A stretch of 64,000 bases of DNA from Streptomyces koelreuteriae. GTDB taxonomy: Bacteria; Actinomycetota; Actinomycetes; Streptomycetales; Streptomycetaceae. Below, piece after piece: positions 32,498 to 40,872 of the stretch. Position numbers and translations under genes: made by a program. The stretch covers positions 3,906,001 through 3,970,000 of the forward strand of contig NZ_CP075896.1 in NCBI RefSeq assembly GCF_018604545.1, given 5' to 3'. A model generated the notes under the pieces. The model saw only the letters and a program-made list of their open reading frames with translations, was not told the DNA's origin and did no database searches. Positions within the stretch are counted from its first letter, which is position 1; each line of letters opens with the position of its first letter.

Positions 32498-33517
32498 ATG
32501 CAGTACCGCACCCTGGGCCGCACCGGCGTACAGGTCAGCTCCCTCGCGCTCGGCGCGATGAACTTCGGCCGGATCGGACGCACCACCCAGGACGAGGCCA
32601 CCGCCCTCGTCGACGCCGCCCTGGAGGCGGGGATCAACCTCATCGACACCGCCGACAGGTACAGCGGCGGCGAGTCCGAGGAGATGGTCGGCAAGGCCAT
32701 CGCGGGCCGCCGCGACGACATCGTGCTGGCCACGAAGGCGAGCATGCCGATGAGCGACGAGCGCAACCACCAGGGCGCCTCGCGCCGCTGGCTGGTCACC
32801 GCGCTGGACGACAGCCTGCGCCGCCTCGGGGTCGACCACGTCGACCTGTTCCAGATCCACCGGTGGGACCCGCGCACCGGCGACGAGGAGACCCTGTCGG
32901 CCCTGACCGACCTGCAACGCGCGGGGAAGATCCGGTACTTCGGTTCCTCGACCTTCCCCGCGTACCGCATCGTGCAGGCCCAGTGGGCCGCCCGCGAACG
33001 GCACTTGAGCCGCTACGTCACCGAACAGCCCGGCTACTCGGTCCTCCAGCGCGGGACAGAGACCCATGTCCTGCCCGTCACACAGGAGTACGGGCTCGGG
33101 GTGCTGGTGTGGAGCCCGCTCGCCTCGGGCTGGCTGACGGGCGCCGTCCGCGAGGGCCGGGACATCACCACGAACCGCTCGGCGTTCATGCCGGAGCGCT
33201 TCGACACCTCCCTCCCCCACAACCGGGCCAGGCTCGACGCCGTCGAGCGGCTCGCCGGGGTCGCCGACGAGGCCGGCCTGACCATGATCCAGCTGGCGCT
33301 CGGCTTCGTGACCGCGCACCCCGGTGTGACCAGCGCGCTCATCGGCCCCCGCACCCCGGAGCACGTCACCGCGCAGCTCGCCGCCGCCGACACCGTGCTC
33401 ACCGCCGACGTCCTCGACGCGATCGACGCGATCGTCCCGCCCGGCACCGACCTGGCCCCGCACGAGAAGCACGACACCCCGCCCGCGCTGCTCGACCCGT
33501 CACTGCGGCGCCGCTGA
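32498..33517 (+). CDS. aldo/keto reductase (YajO/IolS-like)
   Basis: 339 residues. Catalytic tetrad D50, Y55, K80, H121 (LIDTADRY, LATKASM, FQIHRW). C-terminal cofactor motif ALIGPRTPEHVTAQL fits AKR11/12-type reductases of the Tas/YajO/IolS branch. Divergent TetR and the double operator suggest induction by a carbonyl or xenobiotic. AGAGGAG precedes the ATG. Confidence 0.87.
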   Translation: MQYRTLGRTGVQVSSLALGAMNFGRIGRTTQDEATALVDAALEAGINLIDTADRYSGGESEEMVGKAIAGRRDDIVLATKASMPMSDERNHQGASRRWLVTALDDSLRRLGVDHVDLFQIHRWDPRTGDEETLSALTDLQRAGKIRYFGSSTFPAYRIVQAQWAARERHLSRYVTEQPGYSVLQRGTETHVLPVTQEYGLGVLVWSPLASGWLTGAVREGRDITTNRSAFMPERFDTSLPHNRARLDAVERLAGVADEAGLTMIQLALGFVTAHPGVTSALIGPRTPEHVTAQLAAADTVLTADVLDAIDAIVPPGTDLAPHEKHDTPPALLDPSLRRR

Positions 33518-33532
33518 CCGGGCGGGGAGGCG

Positions 33533-34042
33533 TCAGGCGTCCTCGATGGTGATGAAGGGGTCCCACTGGAAGTACCCCTTCAACTGGCGGTGGCGGTCCA
33601 GGATCTGGAAGGAGAAGTGGTAGGTGACCTTGCCGGACCGCTTGACGGTCGTCCGCCAGTAGTGGTCCTGGTAGCGCTGGGTGTCGAACTCCGGGCGGCC
33701 CTCGCTGCCCTCCTTCGGCAGCGGGTAGATGCCGTCGATCACCTCGATCTCCGGTGTGCGGATGAGCTGGTGCTGGCTGTCGCTGCTGACGTAGCGGTAG
33801 AGCAGGGCCTTGTAGTCGCTGCCCAGTGAGACGGTCGTCTCGCGCCACTTGACGGTGTCGCCGGGTTCGGCCCGCAGGTTCAGCTCGGCGCCCGACGTGC
33901 CGACGATGTGGTCGTGGCGGGTCGTCATGTAGATCAGGCTCTGGTCGACCTGGGTCGGTGCGTCGGGGTTGCGGGAGGCGTTGGGGTTCCGTTCGACGAT
34001 GGTGGCCGCGTCGAACGCGATCAGGACGTTGAGATCAGCCAT
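33533..34042 (-). CDS. AidA/PixA inclusion-body family protein
   Basis: 169 residues. Opening ADLNVLIAFDAATIVERNPN, YMTTRHDHIVGTSGAELNLRA, TVKWRETTVSLGSDYKALLY and the ending HFSFQILDRHRQLKGYFQWD are features of the AidA/PixA family. PixA forms crystalline inclusions in Xenorhabdus, and AidA is quorum-sensing controlled in Ralstonia and Burkholderia. It lies 23 bp after a decarboxylase/oxidase pair on the same strand. Its role there is unclear. Confidence 0.75.
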   Translation of the reverse strand: MADLNVLIAFDAATIVERNPNASRNPDAPTQVDQSLIYMTTRHDHIVGTSGAELNLRAEPGDTVKWRETTVSLGSDYKALLYRYVSSDSQHQLIRTPEIEVIDGIYPLPKEGSEGRPEFDTQRYQDHYWRTTVKRSGKVTYHFSFQILDRHRQLKGYFQWDPFITIEDA

Positions 34043-34065
34043 TTCTTCTCTCCCTGTGTCGGTTT

Positions 34066-35940
34066 CTACGGGTGCGGAACCTTGTAGGCCATCGCCCGCG
34101 GGTAGTCGTGCCGGTGCAGCCGGACGCGCACCAGGAGCGGTCCGGCGTTGAGCGGGTCGGCCGGGTCGGTGAGGCGGGCCAGGAGGTCGTCCAGGTCCGC
34201 GGTGTGGCTGACGCTGACGCCGTTCGCCGGGGTCCTCCCGCCGGCGAAGACGGCCGGGAGCCGGTCGTAGTGCCAGGGGTGGAGGACGTTGTAGAAGTCC
34301 GGTTCGGCCCCGTCGCGGTCCGCGTAGAACTCCGGGTGCACCAGCATCTGTTCGATGCCGTAGAAGTGGCCGTTGTCCATGACGAAGACCACCGAGCGCA
34401 GTCCGAGCCGGGTGTGGGTGGAGAGTTCCTGGCAGGTCTCCTGGAAGGCGCCGTCGCCGACGAAGACCATCGGGCGGGCGTCCTCCCGCTCGGGGGCGAG
34501 CGCGGCGCCGGTGGCCGCGCCGACCGACCAGCCGATGGACAGCCAGCTGACCTGCGAGAGGAATCCGCCCGCCGGCAGGGACAGGTTCATCGAGCCGATG
34601 AGGGAGAACGCGGCGTCCGAGACGACCGTCCAGTCCTCGCCGGTGTCGTGGTTCAGGAAGTGGTTGATCCGGTCGAAGACGCCGTCGTAGGTGAGGTGTT
34701 GCCCGTCCGGCCGGTGGGATCGCGTGTCAGCGGTACGGAGGGAGGCGCGGTGCTGTGCGAGGGCCGCGGGGCGGTGTGCGAGGGCCGCGGTGCGGTGTGC
34801 GAGGGCCGCGGGGCGGTCGCCCGGTGAGCCGTGGTGGTCGTAGGACTCGGCGTAGTAGTCGGCGGCCAGGCACTCGGAGCCGTAGGCCTTCACCAGGGCG
34901 TCCTGGAGGGCGGGCAGCAGATGGCGGAGCTGGACGTCGGGGAAGTAGGAGGTGCCGACGCTGACGCCGCCGAGCGCGGCCATCACCCAGTCGCCGCCGA
35001 CGGACTGCTCGCCGCCGAGGTTCTTCGACGTCGACCAGGCGCCGAGCCCGATCCGGCAGGTCGCCCAGTCCTTGAACACGCGGTGCACATCGGGGTGGCT
35101 GGCCGGGCCGTTGTAGACGCCGTGGAACTGCGGCAGGTCCTCGTCGACGACGGCCTTGGCTCCGACGGTCGTGCAGAACGGCACGCCCGTGGCCTCCACC
35201 AGGCCGGTGAGCTGCTCGCCGAGGCGGAACCGGTCGATCTCCTCACCGGCCCACACGATCGGGCGGGGCCTGCCGTCCGGGCCCGGATGTTCCTCGACCA
35301 GGGTGAGGACCGCCTGCACGGCGTGGTCCAGCATCGTCTGGTTGCGCGCGCTGAACGGCCGCTCCCGGGGCACGATCGGTATCTCGGGCGCGGGGCAGGG
35401 CTCGTCCCAGAGGTCCTCCATGATCTCCAGGTAGACCGGGCGGCGCTCGGAGAGGCACGCGGTGAGCGCGGCGTCGATCTGGCCGGGGGCGAGACCCGGG
35501 TGGGAGACGACCTGCGCGTCCACGGTGACCTGCCGGTAGACGTCCAGGTTGCTCTCCGCACGCGGGCTCATGTGCGAGGTGAGCAGGCCGACGGCACGGT
35601 AGTTCTGCCACTGCTCGTACGGCGGCGAGGCGTTGACGGCGACCAGCGGGACCTGCTCGACGTAGGCGCCGCCACAGGCGTTGAGCAGGTTGAACGCGCC
35701 CACGCTGTAGGTGACGGCGACCGCACCCACGCCGTGGATACGGGCGTAGGCGTCGGCGGCCTGGCCCGCGCCGCCCTCGGTGGGGGTACCGACCCACTCG
35801 ATGTCGTCCTCGTCCCGCAGGGTGGTCAGGAACGGGCCGAGGTGGTTGCCGGGGACGCCGAACAGATGGGTGATGCCCAACTCGGCGAGCCGCAGGGCGA
35901 GATAGCGGGCGACCGTGCACCCGCGGTCGATCGCGGTCAT
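34066..35940 (-). CDS. ThDP-dependent 2-oxo acid decarboxylase (IpdC/PDC-like)
   Basis: 624 residues, three-domain ThDP enzyme. Catalytic Glu E55 ([16 protein letters not shown]), a central regulatory domain, and the ThDP/Mg motif [12 protein letters not shown] ending at [11 protein letters not shown]. The organisation is that of pyruvate, indolepyruvate and phenylpyruvate decarboxylases. An extra linker (about residues 375-400) holds repeated PAALAHR units encoded by a 21-bp tandem repeat. Start ATG overlaps the stop of the upstream amino-acid oxidase (ATGA), so its natural substrate is probably the 2-oxo acid that enzyme produces. Confidence 0.82.
   Translation of the reverse strand: MTAIDRGCTVARYLALRLAELGITHLFGVPGNHLGPFLTTLRDEDDIEWVGTPTEGGAGQAADAYARIHGVGAVAVTYSVGAFNLLNACGGAYVEQVPLVAVNASPPYEQWQNYRAVGLLTSHMSPRAESNLDVYRQVTVDAQVVSHPGLAPGQIDAALTACLSERRPVYLEIMEDLWDEPCPAPEIPIVPRERPFSARNQTMLDHAVQAVLTLVEEHPGPDGRPRPIVWAGEEIDRFRLGEQLTGLVEATGVPFCTTVGAKAVVDEDLPQFHGVYNGPASHPDVHRVFKDWATCRIGLGAWSTSKNLGGEQSVGGDWVMAALGGVSVGTSYFPDVQLRHLLPALQDALVKAYGSECLAADYYAESYDHHGSPGDRPAALAHRTAALAHRPAALAQHRASLRTADTRSHRPDGQHLTYDGVFDRINHFLNHDTGEDWTVVSDAAFSLIGSMNLSLPAGGFLSQVSWLSIGWSVGAATGAALAPEREDARPMVFVGDGAFQETCQELSTHTRLGLRSVVFVMDNGHFYGIEQMLVHPEFYADRDGAEPDFYNVLHPWHYDRLPAVFAGGRTPANGVSVSHTADLDDLLARLTDPADPLNAGPLLVRVRLHRHDYPRAMAYKVPHP
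34754..34816. repeat. coding 21-bp tandem repeat, three copies
   Basis: Three nearly identical units of TGTGCGAGGGCCGCGGGGCGG (one base change in the middle copy) inside the decarboxylase gene, encoding [14 protein letters not shown] repeats on the minus strand. It inserts a flexible Ala-rich loop. Confidence 0.8.
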
Positions 35941-37976
35941 GCCCCCTCCCCCGGGACGGTGACCGGCGGAGCCTGATGAACGGCGAGCGCGGCCCGTACG
36001 GCGCTCTCGAGGGCGCCCTCGATCCAGGCGTGCTTGAGGGAGGTGTGCTCCCCGGCGAAGTGCACCGGGCCCTCGGGCCGCGAGACGTCCAGATGGAAGC
36101 TGGTCATCTGGTGCGCGGTGTAGATGGCGGCCTCGCCGAAGGCGTACGGGTCGCGGGCCCAGCTCTTGGTGGCGCCCCGCCCGGTGAAGAACACCTCGAT
36201 ACGGCGGCCGTGCAGGGCCTGGAGGTTGCGCAGGGCGTAGACGTAGCGCTCGGCGCCGCGCATGGAGTCCCAGCGGGCGGCGTCGTCGGACCAGCAGTAG
36301 GAGGCGAGGACGACGCCGCCGGTACTGCCCTCGATCCGGTGCGAGGGGTAGTACATGAACCGGTTGGGGTTGTCGGCGGCGGAGCCACCGCCGAAGCAGT
36401 GCGTGGCGGGCCGGACGGCGGGCCCGCGCAGTGGCAGGGCGCGGTCGAGCTGCCGCATCTCCTCGGTGACGCCGCTGTCCTTGACGGCGACCCCGAGCAG
36501 CCCGGCGAAGGCAAGGCTGGGCCCGGAGTCCGCGGACACGACCGTCAGACCGGTGCCGTCCTGGCCGCCCTGCCGGTAGTACTCGTACAGCCCCGGCGAG
36601 ATCCGGTCCAGTTCCTCGCGCCAGTCGTCCTCGGTGAACTCCCACCAGCGGTGGCTGAACTCCAGCAGCACCTTGGTGGCCTGGTCGTAGTGGGTCTCGA
36701 TGATCGCGCGGCGCTTCTTGTACGACATCGAGGGGACGATCTCCACGAAGCGCAGGGCGGAGAACGGGACGGTGACGATCGCCAGGTCCGCCGCCCACAG
36801 GCGGGGCGGGCCCTGTGGATCGTCCTCGGCGACGGTCTGCACGGCCACGCCCCAGCCGTCGGGCCCGACGACGCCGGTGCCCTCGGGGTCGGTGTCGCGG
36901 CTGGGGTCGTGATACTCGAGGCGGATCATGCGGTGACCGAGCCGCACCTCGTCGCGCAGGCCCTGGTGGAGGGTGTGCGGCAGGCGCCAGCTGCCGCCGG
37001 GTATCTCCCAGTAGCGGACGCCCGGGTTGATGTCGCTGCGGCTCAGGAAGCTGTGGAAGAAGGAGAGATGCAGCCGCGAGGACATGTTCTCCAGGGTTCC
37101 GACGGCCTCGATCGCCTCGTCGCTGAGCCCGGCGTGATCGCGCAGGAAGCCGCCCATCGAGTAGCCGTCGAAATCACGGATCACCCGCGCCCAGCCCTCG
37201 ACCCACTCCTCGAACGGCTTGTTGACGCGCCGGCCGTCGACGAGGTCGGAGTAATAGTCCCGCACGGCCTCCAGCGCATCATCGACCATCTTCACCACAG
37301 GAGAACGGACTTCGTCCCCGGTGAGATGGAAGCCCTCATTGACACGCTCCGGCCCGGCGGCGTACTCGGACCGCCGCACCTGGACCCGGTTCGTACGGAT
37401 CCAGGAATTGCCGCGCTTGTCGGGCTCGCGGAAGTCGGGGCTGCCGTCGCCGTAGGACCAGGTCCGGCCGGTGAAGGAGGAGTACGACACCGGTGGCACA
37501 GGGACATCGGGGCCGCTGCCCGTGCCGGGGTCCACGTCCACGTTGTAGAACTGGCGGCGGCCGAGCCCGAGTTTGTCGACCAGCGCGAGGACGAGCGGAT
37601 GGAAGTCCGGCAGCCGCATGGCACCGGCCTCGGCGTACTGGGCCGGGTCGTCGAAGGGCTGATGGTGCTTGGTGGCCCGGAACGTCTTCACCCGCCCGCC
37701 GACCCGGCTGCCATTGGCCTCCAGAATCGTGACCTCGTGGCCGGCGTCCTTGAGCAATCGCCCCGCGACGAGCCCGGCGATTCCGGCCCCGACGACGAGG
37801 ATCTTCTTACGCGGGTGCTGCGTGGGGCCGAGACGGCCCGTGTCGATCAGGGTGTGCAGATAGTCGAGTTTGAGGTCCTTGCCGTCCGGCCCGACGAGCA
37901 GAAGCTCACGGGCGAGCCGGAGACAGGTCTGCCAGCGGGCACGGGTGGCGGAGCTGTCCCGAGAAGTGTCGGTCAT
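35937..37976 (-). CDS. L-glutamate-oxidase-like flavin amino-acid oxidase
   Basis: 679 residues. FAD motif [12 protein letters not shown] (61-72), [13 protein letters not shown], and a C-terminal [20 protein letters not shown] flavin segment. It lines up along its length with Streptomyces L-glutamate oxidase (LGOX): the block with R301 and H308 ([12 protein letters not shown]) corresponds to substrate-binding R305 and H312 of LGOX, and [12 protein letters not shown] is shared. Reaction: L-amino acid + O2 to 2-oxo acid + NH3 + H2O2. No signal peptide is visible, unlike secreted LGOX. Coupled to the decarboxylase gene. Confidence 0.8.
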   Translation of the reverse strand: MTDTSRDSSATRARWQTCLRLARELLLVGPDGKDLKLDYLHTLIDTGRLGPTQHPRKKILVVGAGIAGLVAGRLLKDAGHEVTILEANGSRVGGRVKTFRATKHHQPFDDPAQYAEAGAMRLPDFHPLVLALVDKLGLGRRQFYNVDVDPGTGSGPDVPVPPVSYSSFTGRTWSYGDGSPDFREPDKRGNSWIRTNRVQVRRSEYAAGPERVNEGFHLTGDEVRSPVVKMVDDALEAVRDYYSDLVDGRRVNKPFEEWVEGWARVIRDFDGYSMGGFLRDHAGLSDEAIEAVGTLENMSSRLHLSFFHSFLSRSDINPGVRYWEIPGGSWRLPHTLHQGLRDEVRLGHRMIRLEYHDPSRDTDPEGTGVVGPDGWGVAVQTVAEDDPQGPPRLWAADLAIVTVPFSALRFVEIVPSMSYKKRRAIIETHYDQATKVLLEFSHRWWEFTEDDWREELDRISPGLYEYYRQGGQDGTGLTVVSADSGPSLAFAGLLGVAVKDSGVTEEMRQLDRALPLRGPAVRPATHCFGGGSAADNPNRFMYYPSHRIEGSTGGVVLASYCWSDDAARWDSMRGAERYVYALRNLQALHGRRIEVFFTGRGATKSWARDPYAFGEAAIYTAHQMTSFHLDVSRPEGPVHFAGEHTSLKHAWIEGALESAVRAALAVHQAPPVTVPGEGA

Positions 37977-38014
37977 AACTGGCGATCGTAGATATGACGA
38001 AACGATTTAGTGTT

Positions 38015-38030
38015 TTTACCGACGGGTAAA
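38015..38030. promoter_or_regulatory. inverted repeat upstream of oxidase operon
   Basis: Perfect TTTACC-GACG-GGTAAA, 39 bp before the oxidase start, in an unusually AT-rich segment. It could be an operator or part of the promoter region. The rest of 37977-38148 is AT-rich for this genome, with no gene seen. Confidence 0.45.
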
Positions 38031-38148
38031 GTCCGGAAAACGCCGATCGCCTTTGTTGACGGGATTTCACCTTGCTCGAATTCCCTTTCGAGGGCGGGGG
38101 ATTCTCCAGAGACGGAAGGGAAAGGGGGCTCGATATTCCATCGATAAT

Positions 38149-39372
38149 TCACTTGCGGAATATCTGAATCCCGGCCCGGGATCCCCTGCCGTGGCCGGAC
38201 AGGACGACCGAACCGCCGATGACGGCCAAGCCCATCAGGACCGTTCCGAAGAGGGTCGCCCCGGTGGGCAGACCCACGGCGTCCATGAGATAGCCGGTGG
38301 ACACCGGCAGCAGACCGGCGGGGAGGTAACCGCCCACGTTCAGCGCGGCGTTGGCCTCGGCGAGCCGCCGCGGCGGGACGCTGGAGTTGAGCAGCGAGAG
38401 GCCGCCGAGCTGCCCCATGCCCTGACCGGCCCCGGCGAGCAGCGCGGAGGCGACGAGCAGGGCCACCGACGAGGTGTGCACGGCGACGATCAGCGCGGCC
38501 ATGCTCAGGGCGGTGCTTCCGGCCCCGGCGGTCAGGATGGCGCGCCGGGGCAGCTTCCGCACGGCGAACTGGACGCCGGTGGCGGCGAGGAACATCGCGA
38601 ACGCCATGGCTCCGGCGACGATCCTGCTGGTGGTGCCGAGCAGTTCGGTCAGCAGGGTGGGGCCGAGCGACAGCACGAAGGACGTGGCGGTGATGCCGGG
38701 CGCGAACACCGCGATACCCAGGGCGAGATGGATGCCGTTGCCGTGCGGCACACCGGGCACGCGCACCCAGGCACCCTTCCCTCGTACGGAGGGGCGGCGT
38801 ACCGGCATACGCAGCACGGCTAGGACGGCCGTGACCAGCAGGACCGCCTCGACGGCGAAGACGGTCACGGTGGGCGCCGGCAGCGTCTCGGAGAGCAGAC
38901 CGGCGAGCAGCGGGCCCAGCCCGGCGCCGAAGACCATCGCGCAGGAGGCCAGCAGCGCCGCCAGCCGCTTGCGTTCCGGTCCCGCGACATCCGTCACGGC
39001 GGCCATCCCGGCCGACACGACGGCTCCGACGGCGATACCCGTGAAAAGCCGGGCGATGATCAGCGCGGTCACCGTCGTGGCGGTCGCGAAGATCGCGCAG
39101 GCGGCGAGCGCCAGGGCGAGGGCGGGCAGCAGCACGGGCTTGCGGCCCAGCCGGTCGGAGACCACACCCGAGACGAGCAGCGAGCCGAGCAGCCCGACGA
39201 TGTAGGACGCGAAGACGACGGTCAGGGTGCCCTTGGAGAACCCGATGTCGCGCTGCCACAGCACATACAGCGGGGTCGCCGCGTTGGACAGCACGAAGAC
39301 GGCGGTGACCGGCCACGCCGCCAGCCACACCCACCAGGTGGGGGTACGGGGTGCGGCCTGACTCTCGGACAT
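38149..39372 (-). CDS. MFS transporter (drug/metabolite efflux)
   Basis: 407 residues, 12 membrane helices. VVSDRLGRKPVLLPALALAL is the MFS loop-2 motif, with GLGPLLAGLL near helix 5. Family: multidrug or sugar-efflux-like. Divergent from an ArsR-like regulator with an exact 10-bp inverted repeat between them; on the same strand as, and 170 bp upstream of, the oxidase operon. Confidence 0.82.
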   Translation of the reverse strand: MSESQAAPRTPTWWVWLAAWPVTAVFVLSNAATPLYVLWQRDIGFSKGTLTVVFASYIVGLLGSLLVSGVVSDRLGRKPVLLPALALALAACAIFATATTVTALIIARLFTGIAVGAVVSAGMAAVTDVAGPERKRLAALLASCAMVFGAGLGPLLAGLLSETLPAPTVTVFAVEAVLLVTAVLAVLRMPVRRPSVRGKGAWVRVPGVPHGNGIHLALGIAVFAPGITATSFVLSLGPTLLTELLGTTSRIVAGAMAFAMFLAATGVQFAVRKLPRRAILTAGAGSTALSMAALIVAVHTSSVALLVASALLAGAGQGMGQLGGLSLLNSSVPPRRLAEANAALNVGGYLPAGLLPVSTGYLMDAVGLPTGATLFGTVLMGLAVIGGSVVLSGHGRGSRAGIQIFRK

Positions 39373-39393
39373 GGTGGATCCCTCCGGCTACTC

Positions 39394-39440
39394 AGTACGA
39401 GTTTTCTCGAACTTAGCATGCAGTACGATGAAACTCGTAC
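39394..39440. promoter_or_regulatory. divergent operator for MFS/ArsR-like pair
   Basis: GTACGAGTTT (39395-39404) and its perfect inverse AAACTCGTAC (39431-39440), plus a related GTACGA-N6-TCGTAC (39423-39440). It lies in the 96-bp divergent gap and covers the ATG at 39418, favouring the start at 39469. Confidence 0.6.
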
Positions 39441-39468
39441 AAGCGATTCGGATGCCAGGGAGCTGCCC

Positions 39469-39831
39469 ATGTCCGCGACGGCTCACGACGTGCCGGCCAT
39501 CAAGGTGCTGCCGGAGCCGCTGCCCGAGCCGGCCGTGGAGGAACTGCGTCTGGAGACGGTGCTGGGCGCGCTCAGCGACCCGCTGCGTCTGACGATCGTG
39601 CGCAAACTGCTCCTGGAGTCGGAGGCGTTCGACCACTCCTGCGGCTGGTTCGGCCTGGAACGCCCCAAGTCCTCCCTCACCCACCACTTCAAGGCCCTGC
39701 GCGAGGCCGGCATCACCCGCCAGCGCCAGTACGGCCTGGAACGCCGCAGCCACGTCCGTGTGGCCGACCTCGACACGCGCTTCCCGGGCCTGCTGGCGCT
39801 GGTGGCGGCGTGGGCCCCCGAGGCACCGTGA
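39469..39831 (+). CDS. ArsR-like winged-helix regulator
   Basis: 120 residues. ALSDPLRLTIVRKLLLESEA and KSSLTHHFKALREAGITRQR form an ArsR/HTH_20 winged helix; GLERRSHVRVADLDTRFPG completes the wing. It has a single Cys in DHSCGWFG and no classical metal-binding CVC motif, so a metal sensor is unlikely. The start at ATG 39469 has AGGGAG; the longer version from 39418 would put the operator inside the gene. Probably represses the divergent MFS exporter and itself. Confidence 0.8.
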   Translation: MSATAHDVPAIKVLPEPLPEPAVEELRLETVLGALSDPLRLTIVRKLLLESEAFDHSCGWFGLERPKSSLTHHFKALREAGITRQRQYGLERRSHVRVADLDTRFPGLLALVAAWAPEAP

Positions 39832-39926
39832 GGTGACACGGGGCCACCACCGACGGCCGTCCGTCGCGTTGTCCAGGGCGGTGGACCGCAGGGCCGAACA
39901 TCCGAGGCAGGGAGAGGGGTCATCGC

Positions 39927-40841
39927 ATGGGCAGGAGCGGGAGCGTCGCGGTCGTGGTCGCCGGGCTGGTGCTGGCCGTCGGGGGATGCGGTGGCGGCGG
40001 TGGTGACGACACGGACGGACTGACCGGTTCGGCCGGTCCGGCAGGGAGGAAATCGGCCTCGGCCACGCCGGTTTCGCCGCCCTCCGAGGAATTGGTGAAG
40101 TGGGCCGGCGAGGTCTGCGAGTCGACCGTCGCCCTCAAGGATCTGCGGACGGAGAGCGCCGCGGATCTGAAGGAGATCCGCGGCGAGGACGAGGGGGATC
40201 TCCTCGCCGGGGCCACGGCGCTCGGCTATCTCTCCGGCACGCCGTCGGCGGTGGACCGTGTGCGGAGCGACCTGGAGGATCTCGGCCCGTCGGGCGTTCG
40301 CGCGGCCGACCGGATGCTCGATGCCCTGCGGAAGAAGGTGAACGGTGTCGCGGCGAAGCTGGAAGCCGTGTCACCGGCCGTGGGTCTCGAGGATGCCCCG
40401 GAGAGTGCCGAGGACGTCGACAAGCAGGTGCAGACCCTCACCCCGCCGAAGCCGGACCTGCCCGAACTCGCCGAGAAGGACCCACGGCTCGCGGCCGCCT
40501 ACCGGAAGGCCGACCAGTGCGCCCCTGGCTGGCAGCCCGGCGATACGGACCCTTCCACACCCGACCCCTCCGGCCCCTTGCCCGAGGCGGCGGACGGCAA
40601 GAACTTCGCCGCCTGCTCCGACGGCGCCTGCGAGGTCCTGGTGACCTCCACGGCCGACATCACCGCGAACGGGACGAAGGTCCATGTCACCGTCGCCGAC
40701 GAGCACGTCACCTTCCGGACGGACGGCACGGTGATACAACTCGGCGGCACGGGCGGCGAGGCCGGGTTCGGCGACGCGTTGAAGGCGACGATCGTCGCGC
40801 ACGACAGGAACGGTGCCGTGTTGAGGTTCAGCACGCCCTGA
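39927..40841 (+). CDS. secreted lipoprotein of unknown function
   Basis: 304 residues. Signal peptide with lipobox AVGGC, Gly/Asp linker, a helical middle (VKWAGEVCESTVALKDLR to LEAVSP) and a C-terminal beta-rich domain (NFAACSDGACEVLVTSTAD…ATIVAHDRNGAVLRFSTP) with two cysteines that may pair. Not recognised as a named family; the two-domain layout recurs in Streptomyces lipoproteins. Monocistronic and convergent with an ABC transporter operon. Confidence 0.75.
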   Translation: MGRSGSVAVVVAGLVLAVGGCGGGGGDDTDGLTGSAGPAGRKSASATPVSPPSEELVKWAGEVCESTVALKDLRTESAADLKEIRGEDEGDLLAGATALGYLSGTPSAVDRVRSDLEDLGPSGVRAADRMLDALRKKVNGVAAKLEAVSPAVGLEDAPESAEDVDKQVQTLTPPKPDLPELAEKDPRLAAAYRKADQCAPGWQPGDTDPSTPDPSGPLPEAADGKNFAACSDGACEVLVTSTADITANGTKVHVTVADEHVTFRTDGTVIQLGGTGGEAGFGDALKATIVAHDRNGAVLRFSTP

Positions 40842-40872
40842 GGCAATGGCTGTCGGGGCTTCCGGGGCGCCT

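Noticed and set aside
34066-36798. Fusion of the decarboxylase with upstream sequence
   Set aside because: The frame extends upstream only as a shadow of the oxidase gene. The ATG at 35940 overlapping the oxidase stop is the natural start.
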